Origin: Nocardioides sp. QY071
GTDB taxonomy: Bacteria > Actinomycetota > Actinomycetes > Propionibacteriales > Nocardioidaceae
DNA length: 64,000 nt
Assembly (NCBI RefSeq): GCF_029961765.1
Contig: NZ_CP124681.1
Location: forward strand, 4,278,001 to 4,342,000
Direction: 5' to 3'
Below are positions 35,449 to 43,139 of the stretch, in pieces; the stretch's first letter is position 1; the number at the start of each line of letters is the position of its first letter. The translations under genes and the position numbers were made by a program. The notes under the pieces are model-generated. The model ran no database searches. It saw only the letters and a program-made list of their open reading frames with translations, and was not told where the DNA came from.

Positions 35449-37599
35449 ATGGATCGGGTTCAGCTCGGACCGGCGAACCGGGTGACCGCGGTGCGCGCGG
35501 CTCTCGCGGTCGGCGTCGCCGCGCTCACCGTCCGCGGCCTCGCCGACCCGCTGTCCGGGCACCTCACGGCGGCGCTGGTGGCGCTCAGCGCGGTGGCCCT
35601 GGTGCTCGATGCCGTCGACGGGTACGTCGCCCGCCGCACCGGTACGGCGAGCGCGTTCGGCGCCCGTTTCGACATGGAGACCGACGCCTTCCTGATCGCC
35701 GTGCTCAGCGTGCACGTGGCCCCCCAGGTCGGCTGGTGGGTGCTCGCGATCGGCGCGATGCGCTACGCGTACGTCCTCGCCGGGTGGGTGCTGCCGTGGC
35801 TGCGCCGCGCGACCCCGCCGCGCTACTGGGCGAAGGTGGTCGCCGCGATCCAGGGCGTCGTGCTGACCGTCGCAGCGTCCACCCTGCTGCCCGATCCGGT
35901 GGTCCGCCTGGCCGTCGGCGCCGCCCTCGTGCTGCTCGTGGAGTCCTTCGGGCACGACGTGGTGTGGCAGTGGCGGCACCGCCACGATCCCGAGCCCGTC
36001 GCCCCGCCACCGGCGGGACTGGTCACCGCGACCGCCGCCCTCGCCGTCTGGCTCGCGCTCGCGCCGCCCCACGTCGCCGACGGGATCGGCCCGGCCGAGT
36101 TCGCCCGGATCCCCGTCGAGGGCCTGGTGCTGGCGGCGCTCGCGGTCGTGCTGCCGCCCCGGGGCCGGCACGTGCTCGTCGTGGCGCTCGGGCTCGTGGT
36201 CACCGCGCTCGCCGTGCTCCGCGGCCTGGGCCTCGGCTTCGACGTCTACCTCGGCCGCCCGTTCCACGTGCTCGGCGACTGGTCCTACCTGCCCAAGGGG
36301 TACGAGGTGGTCCGCGACACCCGCGGCGGTCTGCTCGCGATGCTCACGCTCGCGGGCGTGCTGGCGCTGGTCGCGGTACTGGCCGTCGTACTCACCTGGT
36401 CCGTCGGCCGGGTCGCCCGGGCCTCGGCCGCGCACCCGCGCCGGACCTGGCGCTCGGTGGCCGCGCTCGGCACGGTGTGGGTGGTCTGCGCCGCCTTCGG
36501 CTCCCCGGTCGACCATGTCGCCGCCGCGGGGTCCGCCGGGCTGGTCGTCGACACCGTCGACCAGGTCCGCGCCGACCGCCACGACACCGAGGTCTTCGCC
36601 CGTGAGCTCGCGACCGACGCGTACGCCGCCACGCCTGGTGACCGGCTGCTGCGGGGTCTGCAGGGCAAGGACGTGCTGCTGGTCTGGTTCGAGAGCTACG
36701 GCCGGATCGCGCTGGAGGGCAGCTGGTTCGCCCCCTCCGTCGTCGAGGTCCTCGCGCAGGGCAACCGTGACCTGGCCGCCGCCGGCTACCACTCCCGCAG
36801 CGCGTTCCTCACCTCGCCGACCTTCGGCGCCGGCAGCTGGCTGGCGCACGCGACCCTGCAGTCGGGCGCGTGGACGGACAGCGAGCGCCGCTACGGCCAG
36901 CTCCTGAGCAGTGACCGGCTCAGCCTCACCCGGGCCTTCGGCTCGGCTGGCTGGCGCACGGTGTTCGATGTACCGGCCAACACCCGCGACTGGCCCGAGG
37001 GCGCGGCGTACTACGGCTTCGACGAGCTCTACGACTCGCGCAATGTCGGCTACCGCGGGCCGGAGTTCGGGTACGCGCCGATGCCCGACCAGTACACGCT
37101 CGACCACCTCCGCCGCGTGGAGCTCACGCCCGGGACGCGGAAGCCGGTGTTCGCCGAGGTGGACCTGATCTCCAGCCACCACCCGTGGGCGCCGGTGCCG
37201 GAGCAGGTCCCGTGGTCCGAGGTCGGCGACGGATCGGTGTACGACGGCATGCCGGCGCGCGGCCGCGACGGCGTCGACGGCCGGCAGCACCCGCGCACGG
37301 CACAGTCGGACTACGCCGCGACGGTCCGCTACACGTGGCGCACCCTGATCTCGTTCCTGACCACCTATCCCGACCCGGACCGGGTGGTCGTCATCGTCGG
37401 CGACCACCAGCCGCACTCGTACGTCAGCGGTCGCGACCCCGGGCACGACGTGCCGATCACCGTGCTCGCGCAGGACCCGGCCGCCATGGCGCGGATCGAC
37501 GGCTGGGGCTGGCAGCCCGGCATCCTGCCCTCCCCCGGCGCGCCGGTGTGGCGGATGGACACGGTGCGCGACAGGTTCCTGTCGGCGTACGCCGAGTGA
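35449..37599 (+). CDS. CDP-alcohol phosphatidyltransferase fused to a sulfatase-type domain
   Basis: This 716-residue membrane protein begins with a CDP-alcohol phosphotransferase module; the full catalytic motif DxxDGxxARx8GxxxDxxxD is seen as DAVDGYVARR then FGARFDMETD (about residues 45-70). Several helices follow to about residue 350. The C-terminal 330 residues form an alkaline phosphatase/sulfatase-type domain with LLVWFESYGRIALEGSWFAP, LTSPTFGAGSWLAHATLQSG and the metal site VVIVGDHQPHSYV. Sulfatase-type domains of this kind also occur as phosphoglycerol or phosphoethanolamine transferases. One polypeptide would thus build and modify a lipid head group. Confidence 0.88.
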   Translation: MDRVQLGPANRVTAVRAALAVGVAALTVRGLADPLSGHLTAALVALSAVALVLDAVDGYVARRTGTASAFGARFDMETDAFLIAVLSVHVAPQVGWWVLAIGAMRYAYVLAGWVLPWLRRATPPRYWAKVVAAIQGVVLTVAASTLLPDPVVRLAVGAALVLLVESFGHDVVWQWRHRHDPEPVAPPPAGLVTATAALAVWLALAPPHVADGIGPAEFARIPVEGLVLAALAVVLPPRGRHVLVVALGLVVTALAVLRGLGLGFDVYLGRPFHVLGDWSYLPKGYEVVRDTRGGLLAMLTLAGVLALVAVLAVVLTWSVGRVARASAAHPRRTWRSVAALGTVWVVCAAFGSPVDHVAAAGSAGLVVDTVDQVRADRHDTEVFARELATDAYAATPGDRLLRGLQGKDVLLVWFESYGRIALEGSWFAPSVVEVLAQGNRDLAAAGYHSRSAFLTSPTFGAGSWLAHATLQSGAWTDSERRYGQLLSSDRLSLTRAFGSAGWRTVFDVPANTRDWPEGAAYYGFDELYDSRNVGYRGPEFGYAPMPDQYTLDHLRRVELTPGTRKPVFAEVDLISSHHPWAPVPEQVPWSEVGDGSVYDGMPARGRDGVDGRQHPRTAQSDYAATVRYTWRTLISFLTTYPDPDRVVVIVGDHQPHSYVSGRDPGHDVPITVLAQDPAAMARIDGWGWQPGILPSPGAPVWRMDTVRDRFLSAYAE

Positions 37600-37652
37600 A
37601 CCGGATGCCCTTCTCCAGCGTGTTCCCCTCAAACGAGCGTGAGGAGCGCGCG

Positions 37653-38039
37653 ATGGGCATCCGAGTGATCGGTGCACTGGCGGCCGCGGTGACCGCGGCG
37701 GTGCACCTGTACCTGTGGTTCGACGGCGTGCGTGACCAGGGCACGGTCGGGCAGCTGTTCGTGGTGAACGTGGTGGCGGGCGCGGTGATCGCGGTGCTCG
37801 TGGTCGCCTGGCGCAGCTGGGTCCCGCTGCTCCTGCTGGCCGGCCTCGGCGCCACGACCCTGCTGGCGTTCGTCATCGCCACGACCAGCGGGCTGTTCGG
37901 TATCCACACGACGTGGGACACCTGGTACGCGTGGCTGGCCGCGATCTCCGAGATCCTGGCGGTCGTGGTGGCGCTCGCCGCGGCGTCGGCGGAGGGCTGG
38001 TTCAGCTCGCTGCGATCACCGCGCCAGGCGAAGGACTGA
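37653..38039 (+). CDS. Small four-helix membrane protein
   Basis: This 128-residue protein has about four transmembrane helices and no recognised domain. Start 37653 (MGIRVIGALAAAVTAAVHLY) follows a GAGGAG ribosome binding site; an upstream ATG at 37605 is less well placed. Its last 24 bp overlap the end of the convergent anti-sigma gene, so the two transcripts would collide. Confidence 0.72.
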   Translation: MGIRVIGALAAAVTAAVHLYLWFDGVRDQGTVGQLFVVNVVAGAVIAVLVVAWRSWVPLLLLAGLGATTLLAFVIATTSGLFGIHTTWDTWYAWLAAISEILAVVVALAAASAEGWFSSLRSPRQAKD

Positions 38040-38696
38040 GTAGCCCGACGCCGTACGGACCTCGACCGACGCGATGTCGTCGGGAGTCACGTCCGTCGCC
38101 ATGGTGACGTGCACCTCCTGGCCGTCGGCCGTGCGCCAGGTGCCGACCTGCTCGGTCCGTCCGTCGGTCGCCGTCACCACGAGGACGTACGTCGCCGGGC
38201 CGGACACCGGCCCCTCGTAGGTGCAGGTCAGGTCGATCTGCGTGCCCCACCGGCGCTGGGTCAGCGAGACCCAGCCGGAGGACGGCGTGCCGAGTGCCTC
38301 CATCCGCTGGGCGGCGGCGACCTGCTGCTGGGGCTGGGGGTCCTCGCCCAGGGTGGTGCCGATCCCGACCGCGAGCAGCACCAGCAGCACGGCGGCCGCG
38401 GCCACGAACGAGCCGACGGCGACGCGACGCCGGCGCCGGACCCGGCGTACCTCCGCCGCCATCGCCGGCAGCAGGGTCGCGGGCACCGGCTCGGCCGGCT
38501 GCAGCTGCTCGACCGTCTCCAGCTGGACGCGCCCCAGCAGGCCGGGGATCCCGGCCAGGTCGCGCAGGGCGCGGGTGCACTCGGCGCAGCCGGGCAGGTG
38601 CCGCTCGTAGGCCGCCCGCTCCCCCGCCGCCAGCGCGCCGAGGACGTAGACGCCGTCGAGGTGGGCGAACTCGCAGGTCGTGCCGGGGTGGGTCAT
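38016..38696 (-). CDS. Anti-sigma factor with a zinc-finger domain
   Basis: This 226-residue protein has an N-terminal zinc anti-sigma domain with the ligands in YERHLPGCAECTRALRDLAG (HxxxCxxC), one transmembrane helix at about residues 97-118 (VAVGSFVAAAAVLLVLLAVG), and an outer domain of anti-sigma K/RskA type, seen in PSSGWVSLTQRRWGTQIDLT. It would hold the sigma factor at the membrane. Its ATG overlaps the sigma gene stop by 4 bp. Confidence 0.92.
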   Translation of the reverse strand: MTHPGTTCEFAHLDGVYVLGALAAGERAAYERHLPGCAECTRALRDLAGIPGLLGRVQLETVEQLQPAEPVPATLLPAMAAEVRRVRRRRRVAVGSFVAAAAVLLVLLAVGIGTTLGEDPQPQQQVAAAQRMEALGTPSSGWVSLTQRRWGTQIDLTCTYEGPVSGPATYVLVVTATDGRTEQVGTWRTADGQEVHVTMATDVTPDDIASVEVRTASGYSVLRLAR

Positions 38697-39205
38697 GACG
38701 CCACCCCCGTCTCCTCGAGGATCAGCCGCAGCGCGCGCAGGGCGTAGTGGGTGCGTGACTTCACGGTTCCTTCCGGGATCTCGAGGCGGCGGGCGGCCTC
38801 GGCCACCGACCGGCCCCGGTAGTAGCACTCGACGAGCACCGCGCGGTGGTCGTCGGACAGCTGGCGCAGGGCGTCGGCGACGACCCACGACAACAGCAGC
38901 TCGTCGGTCCGGTCGTCGGTCACCTCGGCGAGCGGCGGCTCGGCCGTCGCGAACTCCCGGGCGCCGCGCCGCGACCGCCACTCGTCGATCACGATGTTGC
39001 GGGCGACCGTGAACAGCCACGAGCGCACCGACCCGCGGGACTCGGTCAGCACCGCGGCGTTGCGCCAGGCGCGCAGCATCGTCTCCTGCGCGACGTCCTC
39101 CGCCCGGGCCCGGTCGTTGCCGGTCAGGTGCAGGCAGAAGCCCCACAGGGCCGCCGCGTGGTCGTCGTACAGCAGCCGCATGGCTGTGGCCCGGTCTTCG
39201 GTCAT
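38693..39205 (-). CDS. ECF RNA polymerase sigma factor (SigL/SigK-like)
   Basis: This 170-residue sigma factor has region 2 (RLLYDDHAAALWGFCLHLTG, ARAEDVAQETMLRAWRNAAV, RSWLFTVARNIVIDEWRSRR) and region 4 (QLSDDHRAVLVECYYRGRSV, EGTVKSRTHYALRALR). The coupled anti-sigma with a zinc finger and single membrane helix matches the SigL/RslA or SigK/RskA arrangement of mycobacteria, which respond to envelope or redox stress. No autoregulated promoter was identified in the 135-bp gap to xthA. Confidence 0.93.
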   Translation of the reverse strand: MTEDRATAMRLLYDDHAAALWGFCLHLTGNDRARAEDVAQETMLRAWRNAAVLTESRGSVRSWLFTVARNIVIDEWRSRRGAREFATAEPPLAEVTDDRTDELLLSWVVADALRQLSDDHRAVLVECYYRGRSVAEAARRLEIPEGTVKSRTHYALRALRLILEETGVAS

Positions 39206-39328
39206 CCGCACCTCCCGGCCGGGGATACGACGAGGCGGTCCGGTCGGTTCAATGCGCGCGCGGAGAGGACCACCCCGGCGATGCACGCCGGCCCGGCTCC
39301 CCGCCGTACGCGGTCCATGCCTGCAGAT

Positions 39329-39334
39329 TAGGGT
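39329..39334 (+). promoter_or_regulatory. -10 element TAGGGT of xthA
   Basis: TAGGGT is followed by 6 nt and the GTG at 39341, with no ribosome binding site, matching the leaderless pattern. Confidence 0.5.
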
Positions 39335-39340
39335 TGCCCG

Positions 39341-40123
39341 GTGCGACTGGCCACCTGGAACGTCAACTCCCTGCGCACGCGGATCGACCGCGTGGAAGCC
39401 TTCCTCGACCGCCACGACATCGACGTGCTCGCCGTCCAGGAGACCAAGGCCCGCGAGGAGCAGCTGCCGCTGATGGGCCTGCAGGCGCGCGGCTACGAGA
39501 TCGCCGCCCACGGCCTCAACCAGTGGAACGGCGTCGCGATCCTGAGCCGGGTCGGCCTCGACGACATCACGGTCGGCTTCCCCGAGCAGCCCGGCTTCGG
39601 CGAGGCGCTGGAGGTCGAGGCCCGGGCGCTCGGCGCGACCTGCGGCGGCGTACGGGTGTGGAGCCTGTACGTCCCCAACGGCCGCAAGCCCGACGACCCG
39701 CACTACGTCTACAAGCTGGACTGGCTCTCCCGGCTGCGCGCTGCGGCGGAGTCATGGCTGGACACGCCGACCGCCCTGGTCGGCGACTGGAACATCTGCC
39801 CCACCGACGATGACGTCTTCGACGTCACCCAGTTCAAGAACTCCACCCACGTCACGCCCGCCGAGCGCACCGCCTTCCAGGCCTTCCTCGACGGCGGCTG
39901 GTCCGAGGTCACCCGCTCCTACGCCCCCGGCTACACCTACTGGGACTACTACCGTCAGCGCTTCGAGCGCGACCGCGGCCTCAAGATCGACTTCGTCCTC
40001 GGCTCCGCGTCCCTCGCCGAGCGGGTCACCGGTGCCTTCATCGACCGCGAGGAGCGCGACCCCGCCGTCTTCCCGGGTGCCCCCTCCGACCACGCGCCGG
40101 TGGTCGTCGACCTGGCGGACTGA
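39341..40123 (+). CDS. xthA: Exodeoxyribonuclease III
   Basis: This 260-residue apurinic/apyrimidinic endonuclease and 3' exonuclease has all family blocks: ATWNVNSLRTRIDRV, VLAVQETKA, VWSLYVPNGRK, ALVGDWNICPTDDDVFD, GLKIDFVLGSAS and the terminal SDHAPVVVDL. It acts in base excision repair. GTG start supported by the -10 hexamer 6 nt upstream. Its stop is 14 bp before a 197-bp palindrome that could end its transcript. Confidence 0.95.
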   Translation: MRLATWNVNSLRTRIDRVEAFLDRHDIDVLAVQETKAREEQLPLMGLQARGYEIAAHGLNQWNGVAILSRVGLDDITVGFPEQPGFGEALEVEARALGATCGGVRVWSLYVPNGRKPDDPHYVYKLDWLSRLRAAAESWLDTPTALVGDWNICPTDDDVFDVTQFKNSTHVTPAERTAFQAFLDGGWSEVTRSYAPGYTYWDYYRQRFERDRGLKIDFVLGSASLAERVTGAFIDREERDPAVFPGAPSDHAPVVVDLAD

Positions 40124-40137
40124 GCGCGGGTCGGCCG

Positions 40138-40334
40138 CTTGTAACTAAGGGTTACGTCACGATTTCGGGGGTCAGAGCACCCCGGTAGTAGCCACAGCAC
40201 CCGGGTAGCTGAATCGATGGGGTTCGCGGCGTCAGCAACACCACGAACGTGTGACGCGATCATCCACCCGGGTGCTGTGGCTACTACCCGGGCGTTGTTG
40301 CACCGGAATTCGCGCAGTAACCCTTAGTTACAAG
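40138..40334. repeat. 197-bp nested palindrome (MITE-like or dual terminator)
   Basis: Outer arms cttgtaactaagggttac (40138-40155) and its perfect complement (40317-40334) enclose perfect 22-bp inner arms (40185-40206 and 40266-40287). Both are separated by exactly 29 nt, with 17 of 29 of those positions also complementary. The 59-nt centre contains a further gcgtca/tgacgc stem (40229-40257). It fills the convergent xthA/nagB gap and carries no gene. No target duplication is evident. Confidence 0.92.
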
Positions 40335-40336
40335 GG

Positions 40337-41119
40337 CTACAGCCCCTGCCAGGCCGGCTTGGCGTCGTACACCTCGCGGTAGTGGTCCCGCCGGGTCAGC
40401 CCCGTCGCAGCAGGACCGTCGCACAACACCGTGACGTGGGGGTGCAGCTGCAGCACCGAGGCGGGGCACGAGGCGGAGACCGGGCCCTCGACGGCGGCGG
40501 CGAGCGCGGCCGCCTTGGCGGCGCCGGTGGCGAGGAGCAGTAGGTGGCGGGCTCGCAGGATGGTGCCGAGGCCCTGGGTGAGCACGTGGCGCGGGACCTC
40601 GTCGATCGAGCCGAAGAAGCGGGCGTTGTCGCGCCGGGTCTCCTCGGTCAGCGTCTTGAGGCGGGTCAGCGAGGCGAGCGAGGAGCCGGGCTCGTTGAAG
40701 GCCAGGTGGCCGTCGGAGCCGATGCCGAGGATCTGTACGTCGACGCCGCCCGCGGCGACCAGCGCCTCCTCGTAGCGAGCACCAGCGGTCGGCAGCCCGG
40801 CCAGCTCGGGCGAGGGCCCCTGCACGCGGTCGGCCGGGATGCCGAGCGGGTCGGTGAGCTCGCGGGCGATGGTGGCGCGGTAGCTCTCGGGGTGCCCGGC
40901 CGGGAGGCCGACGTACTCGTCGAGGGTGAAGCACCGCACCCCGTCGTACGACGGACCGAGACCCGCGTCGTACCGGCGGATCAGCTCCCGGTACGTCGGC
41001 AGCGGGGTCGACCCCGTCGCCAGCCCGAGCACGGCACCGCCCGCGCGGACCGCCGCCTCGACCACGTCCGCGCCCAGCGCGGCGACCTCGTCGGCCGAGG
41101 CCAGCGGCACGACCTCCAT
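40337..41119 (-). CDS. nagB: Glucosamine-6-phosphate deaminase
   Basis: This 260-residue enzyme converts glucosamine 6-phosphate to fructose 6-phosphate and ammonia. Seen are AVLGLATGSTPLPTYRELIR, FTLDEYVGL and the active-site run GIGSDGHLAFNEPGSS. Its ATG overlaps the nagA stop by 1 bp. It is the last gene of the aminosugar operon and provides entry into glycolysis. The stop lies 3 bp from a large palindrome that may terminate the operon. Confidence 0.95.
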   Translation of the reverse strand: MEVVPLASADEVAALGADVVEAAVRAGGAVLGLATGSTPLPTYRELIRRYDAGLGPSYDGVRCFTLDEYVGLPAGHPESYRATIARELTDPLGIPADRVQGPSPELAGLPTAGARYEEALVAAGGVDVQILGIGSDGHLAFNEPGSSLASLTRLKTLTEETRRDNARFFGSIDEVPRHVLTQGLGTILRARHLLLLATGAAKAAALAAAVEGPVSASCPASVLQLHPHVTVLCDGPAATGLTRRDHYREVYDAKPAWQGL

Positions 41120-42243
41120 CAGCCCTCTCCCTCCAGCACTCCCAGCGATCCGTGCAGCAGCCGGCCGCCCACGATGGTGGCGACCACCTCCAGGTCGTCG
41201 TCGACGAGGGTCAGGTCGCCGCGCGCACTGGTGTGCAACCGCCCGCGCGAGGCGTCGCCGACCAGGTCGGCGGCGACGGTCGTGCAGCACCCGACGACGT
41301 CGGCCAGCGACCACCCGGTTGCCGATCGCAGCACCCGCAGGCACTCCGGCAGCGAGGCGGCCGAGCCGGCGAGGGTGCCGTCCTCGAGCCGCACCGTCCC
41401 CTTCCGTACGACGACCGCCTGGTCCCCGAGCCGGGACGGCCCCTCCGGCATGCCGAGCGCGGCCGTGCAGTCCGTGACGGCCAGCAGCCGCGACGGGCCG
41501 AGCGCGCGGGCCCAGGCGGCGAGGGTGGTCGGGTGCAGGTGGTGGCCGTCGGCGATCACGCCCGCCACCAGCCGTGGGTCCGCCAGGCCGGCTCCCACCG
41601 GCCCCGGCGCGCGGGCGGCCATCGCGGGCATCGCGTTCCCGAGGTGTGTCAGCGACCGGGCGCCGCGCTCGACGGCCGCGGCCACCTGCTCTGCACTCGC
41701 CTCGGTGTGCCCGACCGCGACCAGCACACCGGCGGAGACCAGCGTCGAGATCACGTCGAGCGCGCCCCGCAGCTCCGGGGCGATGGTCACCATCGTCACG
41801 CCCGCCTCGCGCGACCAGCCCGTCACGACCTCGGCGGAGGGCGGGACCAGCCAGGCCGCGGGGTGCGCGCCCTTGCGGGCCGGCGCGATCATCGGCCCCT
41901 CGAAGTGCAGGCCGAGCGGCCACGCTCCCGCCCAGCCCTCGGGCGGGCCGGCGGCCAGCGTCTCCATCGCCACCGACCGGGCAGCGGGCGAGGAGGTGAT
42001 GATCGTCGGCAGGAACGCGGTCACGCCGTACCTCGGCAGTGCCGCCGCCACCTCCCACAGCCGCGTCGGCTCGAGGGTGAGGTCAATGCCGGCCGCGCCG
42101 TTGACCTGGAGGTCGATGAGCCCGGGCAGGACGTGCAGTCCACTGGCGTCGTACGCCGGGCCGTCCGCGGGCCCGGACGCCACCGCGCCGTCCACGATCG
42201 TCACGTCGACCGATCCCTCGACCACCCGCAGCGAGCCGGTCAC
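41119..42243 (-). CDS. nagA: N-acetylglucosamine-6-phosphate deacetylase
   Basis: This 374-residue amidohydrolase removes acetate from N-acetylglucosamine 6-phosphate. Motifs are PGLIDLQVNGAAGIDLTLEP, GLHFEGPMIAPARKGAHP, VAVGHTEASAEQVAAAVERG, LTHLGNAMPAM and AVTDCTAALGM. GTG start at 42243 overlaps the kinase stop by 4 bp; the adjacent GTG at 42246 is possible. It acts between the ROK kinase and NagB. Confidence 0.93.
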   Translation of the reverse strand: MTGSLRVVEGSVDVTIVDGAVASGPADGPAYDASGLHVLPGLIDLQVNGAAGIDLTLEPTRLWEVAAALPRYGVTAFLPTIITSSPAARSVAMETLAAGPPEGWAGAWPLGLHFEGPMIAPARKGAHPAAWLVPPSAEVVTGWSREAGVTMVTIAPELRGALDVISTLVSAGVLVAVGHTEASAEQVAAAVERGARSLTHLGNAMPAMAARAPGPVGAGLADPRLVAGVIADGHHLHPTTLAAWARALGPSRLLAVTDCTAALGMPEGPSRLGDQAVVVRKGTVRLEDGTLAGSAASLPECLRVLRSATGWSLADVVGCCTTVAADLVGDASRGRLHTSARGDLTLVDDDLEVVATIVGGRLLHGSLGVLEGEG

Positions 42244-43139
42244 GACGCCCCCAGCAGGGCGGCGCCGAGGGCGGCGACCGGCCGGTCGAGCGGCGCCAGC
42301 CGCAGTCGTCCGGCGAGGTCGAGCGAGCGCAGGAAGGGCGATGCCGCGGCCTGCTCGGCCAGCGCGTGCGCGACGGCGACCCGCAGCCGCTCGCCGACCT
42401 GCGCGACCCCGCCACCGAGCACGACGACCGCGGGGTCGACGGTCAACGCGACCAGGCGTACGGCGTCCGCGACCCGGGCCGCGAACCGGTCCCGCACCAC
42501 CGCGGCCTCCACCGAGCCGGCAGCCGCGGCGTCGAACAGTGCCTGCGCCGCGGGCTGCCCGTGGCCCGGCCACAGGGCGGCGATCGCCGAGCCGGAGGCG
42601 ACCGTCTCGAGGCAGCCGACCTGACCGCACTCGCAGCGCGGACCCGCCGGGTCGACGGGGATGTGTCCGATCTCGCCGGCCGCGTTGCGCGATCCCCGCC
42701 GCAGTGCGCCGTCGAGGACCAGGGCCGCGGCGAGGCCGGTGCCGAGGCTGAGGTACCCGAGGTCGGTCTCCCCCAGCAGCGCCGCGGCGCCGAGGGCGGC
42801 GGCGTTGGCGTCGTTGTCGAGCACGATCCGGGCGCCGGTGGCCGCGGCGAGCCGTTCGCCGAAGGGGTACCCGTCGACCACGCCGAGGTTCACCGCGTGC
42901 CGCACGGTGCCGTGCCCGACGTCCACCAGGCCAGGGATCCCGACCCCGACCACGCCCGTCCCGAGCCCGCCGGCTGCCGCCCGCAGCTTCTCGACCACCT
43001 CGGTCGCCGTCGCGACCACCTGGTCGCCGCCGGTCGGGCTGGTGACCCGCACGGACGCGAGCACCTCGCCCTCCGCCGACGCCACGACCCCGAGGATCTT
43101 GGTGGCCCCGATGTCCAGACCCATGAGCACGCCGCTCAC
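42240..43139 (-). CDS. ROK family sugar kinase (N-acetylglucosamine kinase-like)
   Basis: This 299-residue kinase lacks a DNA-binding domain. The ATP phosphate motif is GLDIGATKILGVVASAEGEV, the sugar site VLDNDANAAALGAAALLGE and the ROK zinc signature CECGQVGCLET. Sitting directly before nagA it probably phosphorylates N-acetylglucosamine released by the upstream GH3 enzyme. GTG start at 43139 overlaps the upstream stop by 4 bp. Confidence 0.9.
   Translation of the reverse strand: MSGVLMGLDIGATKILGVVASAEGEVLASVRVTSPTGGDQVVATATEVVEKLRAAAGGLGTGVVGVGIPGLVDVGHGTVRHAVNLGVVDGYPFGERLAAATGARIVLDNDANAAALGAAALLGETDLGYLSLGTGLAAALVLDGALRRGSRNAAGEIGHIPVDPAGPRCECGQVGCLETVASGSAIAALWPGHGQPAAQALFDAAAAGSVEAAVVRDRFAARVADAVRLVALTVDPAVVVLGGGVAQVGERLRVAVAHALAEQAAASPFLRSLDLAGRLRLAPLDRPVAALGAALLGAS

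Noticed and set aside
37185..37652. Longer start for the membrane protein at 37653
   Set aside because: The extension overlaps the phosphotransferase/sulfatase gene in another frame, whereas 37653 has a ribosome binding site and begins directly with a membrane helix.
40200..40275. Possible small RNA or gene in the palindrome centre
   Set aside because: No frame of useful length or promoter is visible; the symmetry explains the sequence better.
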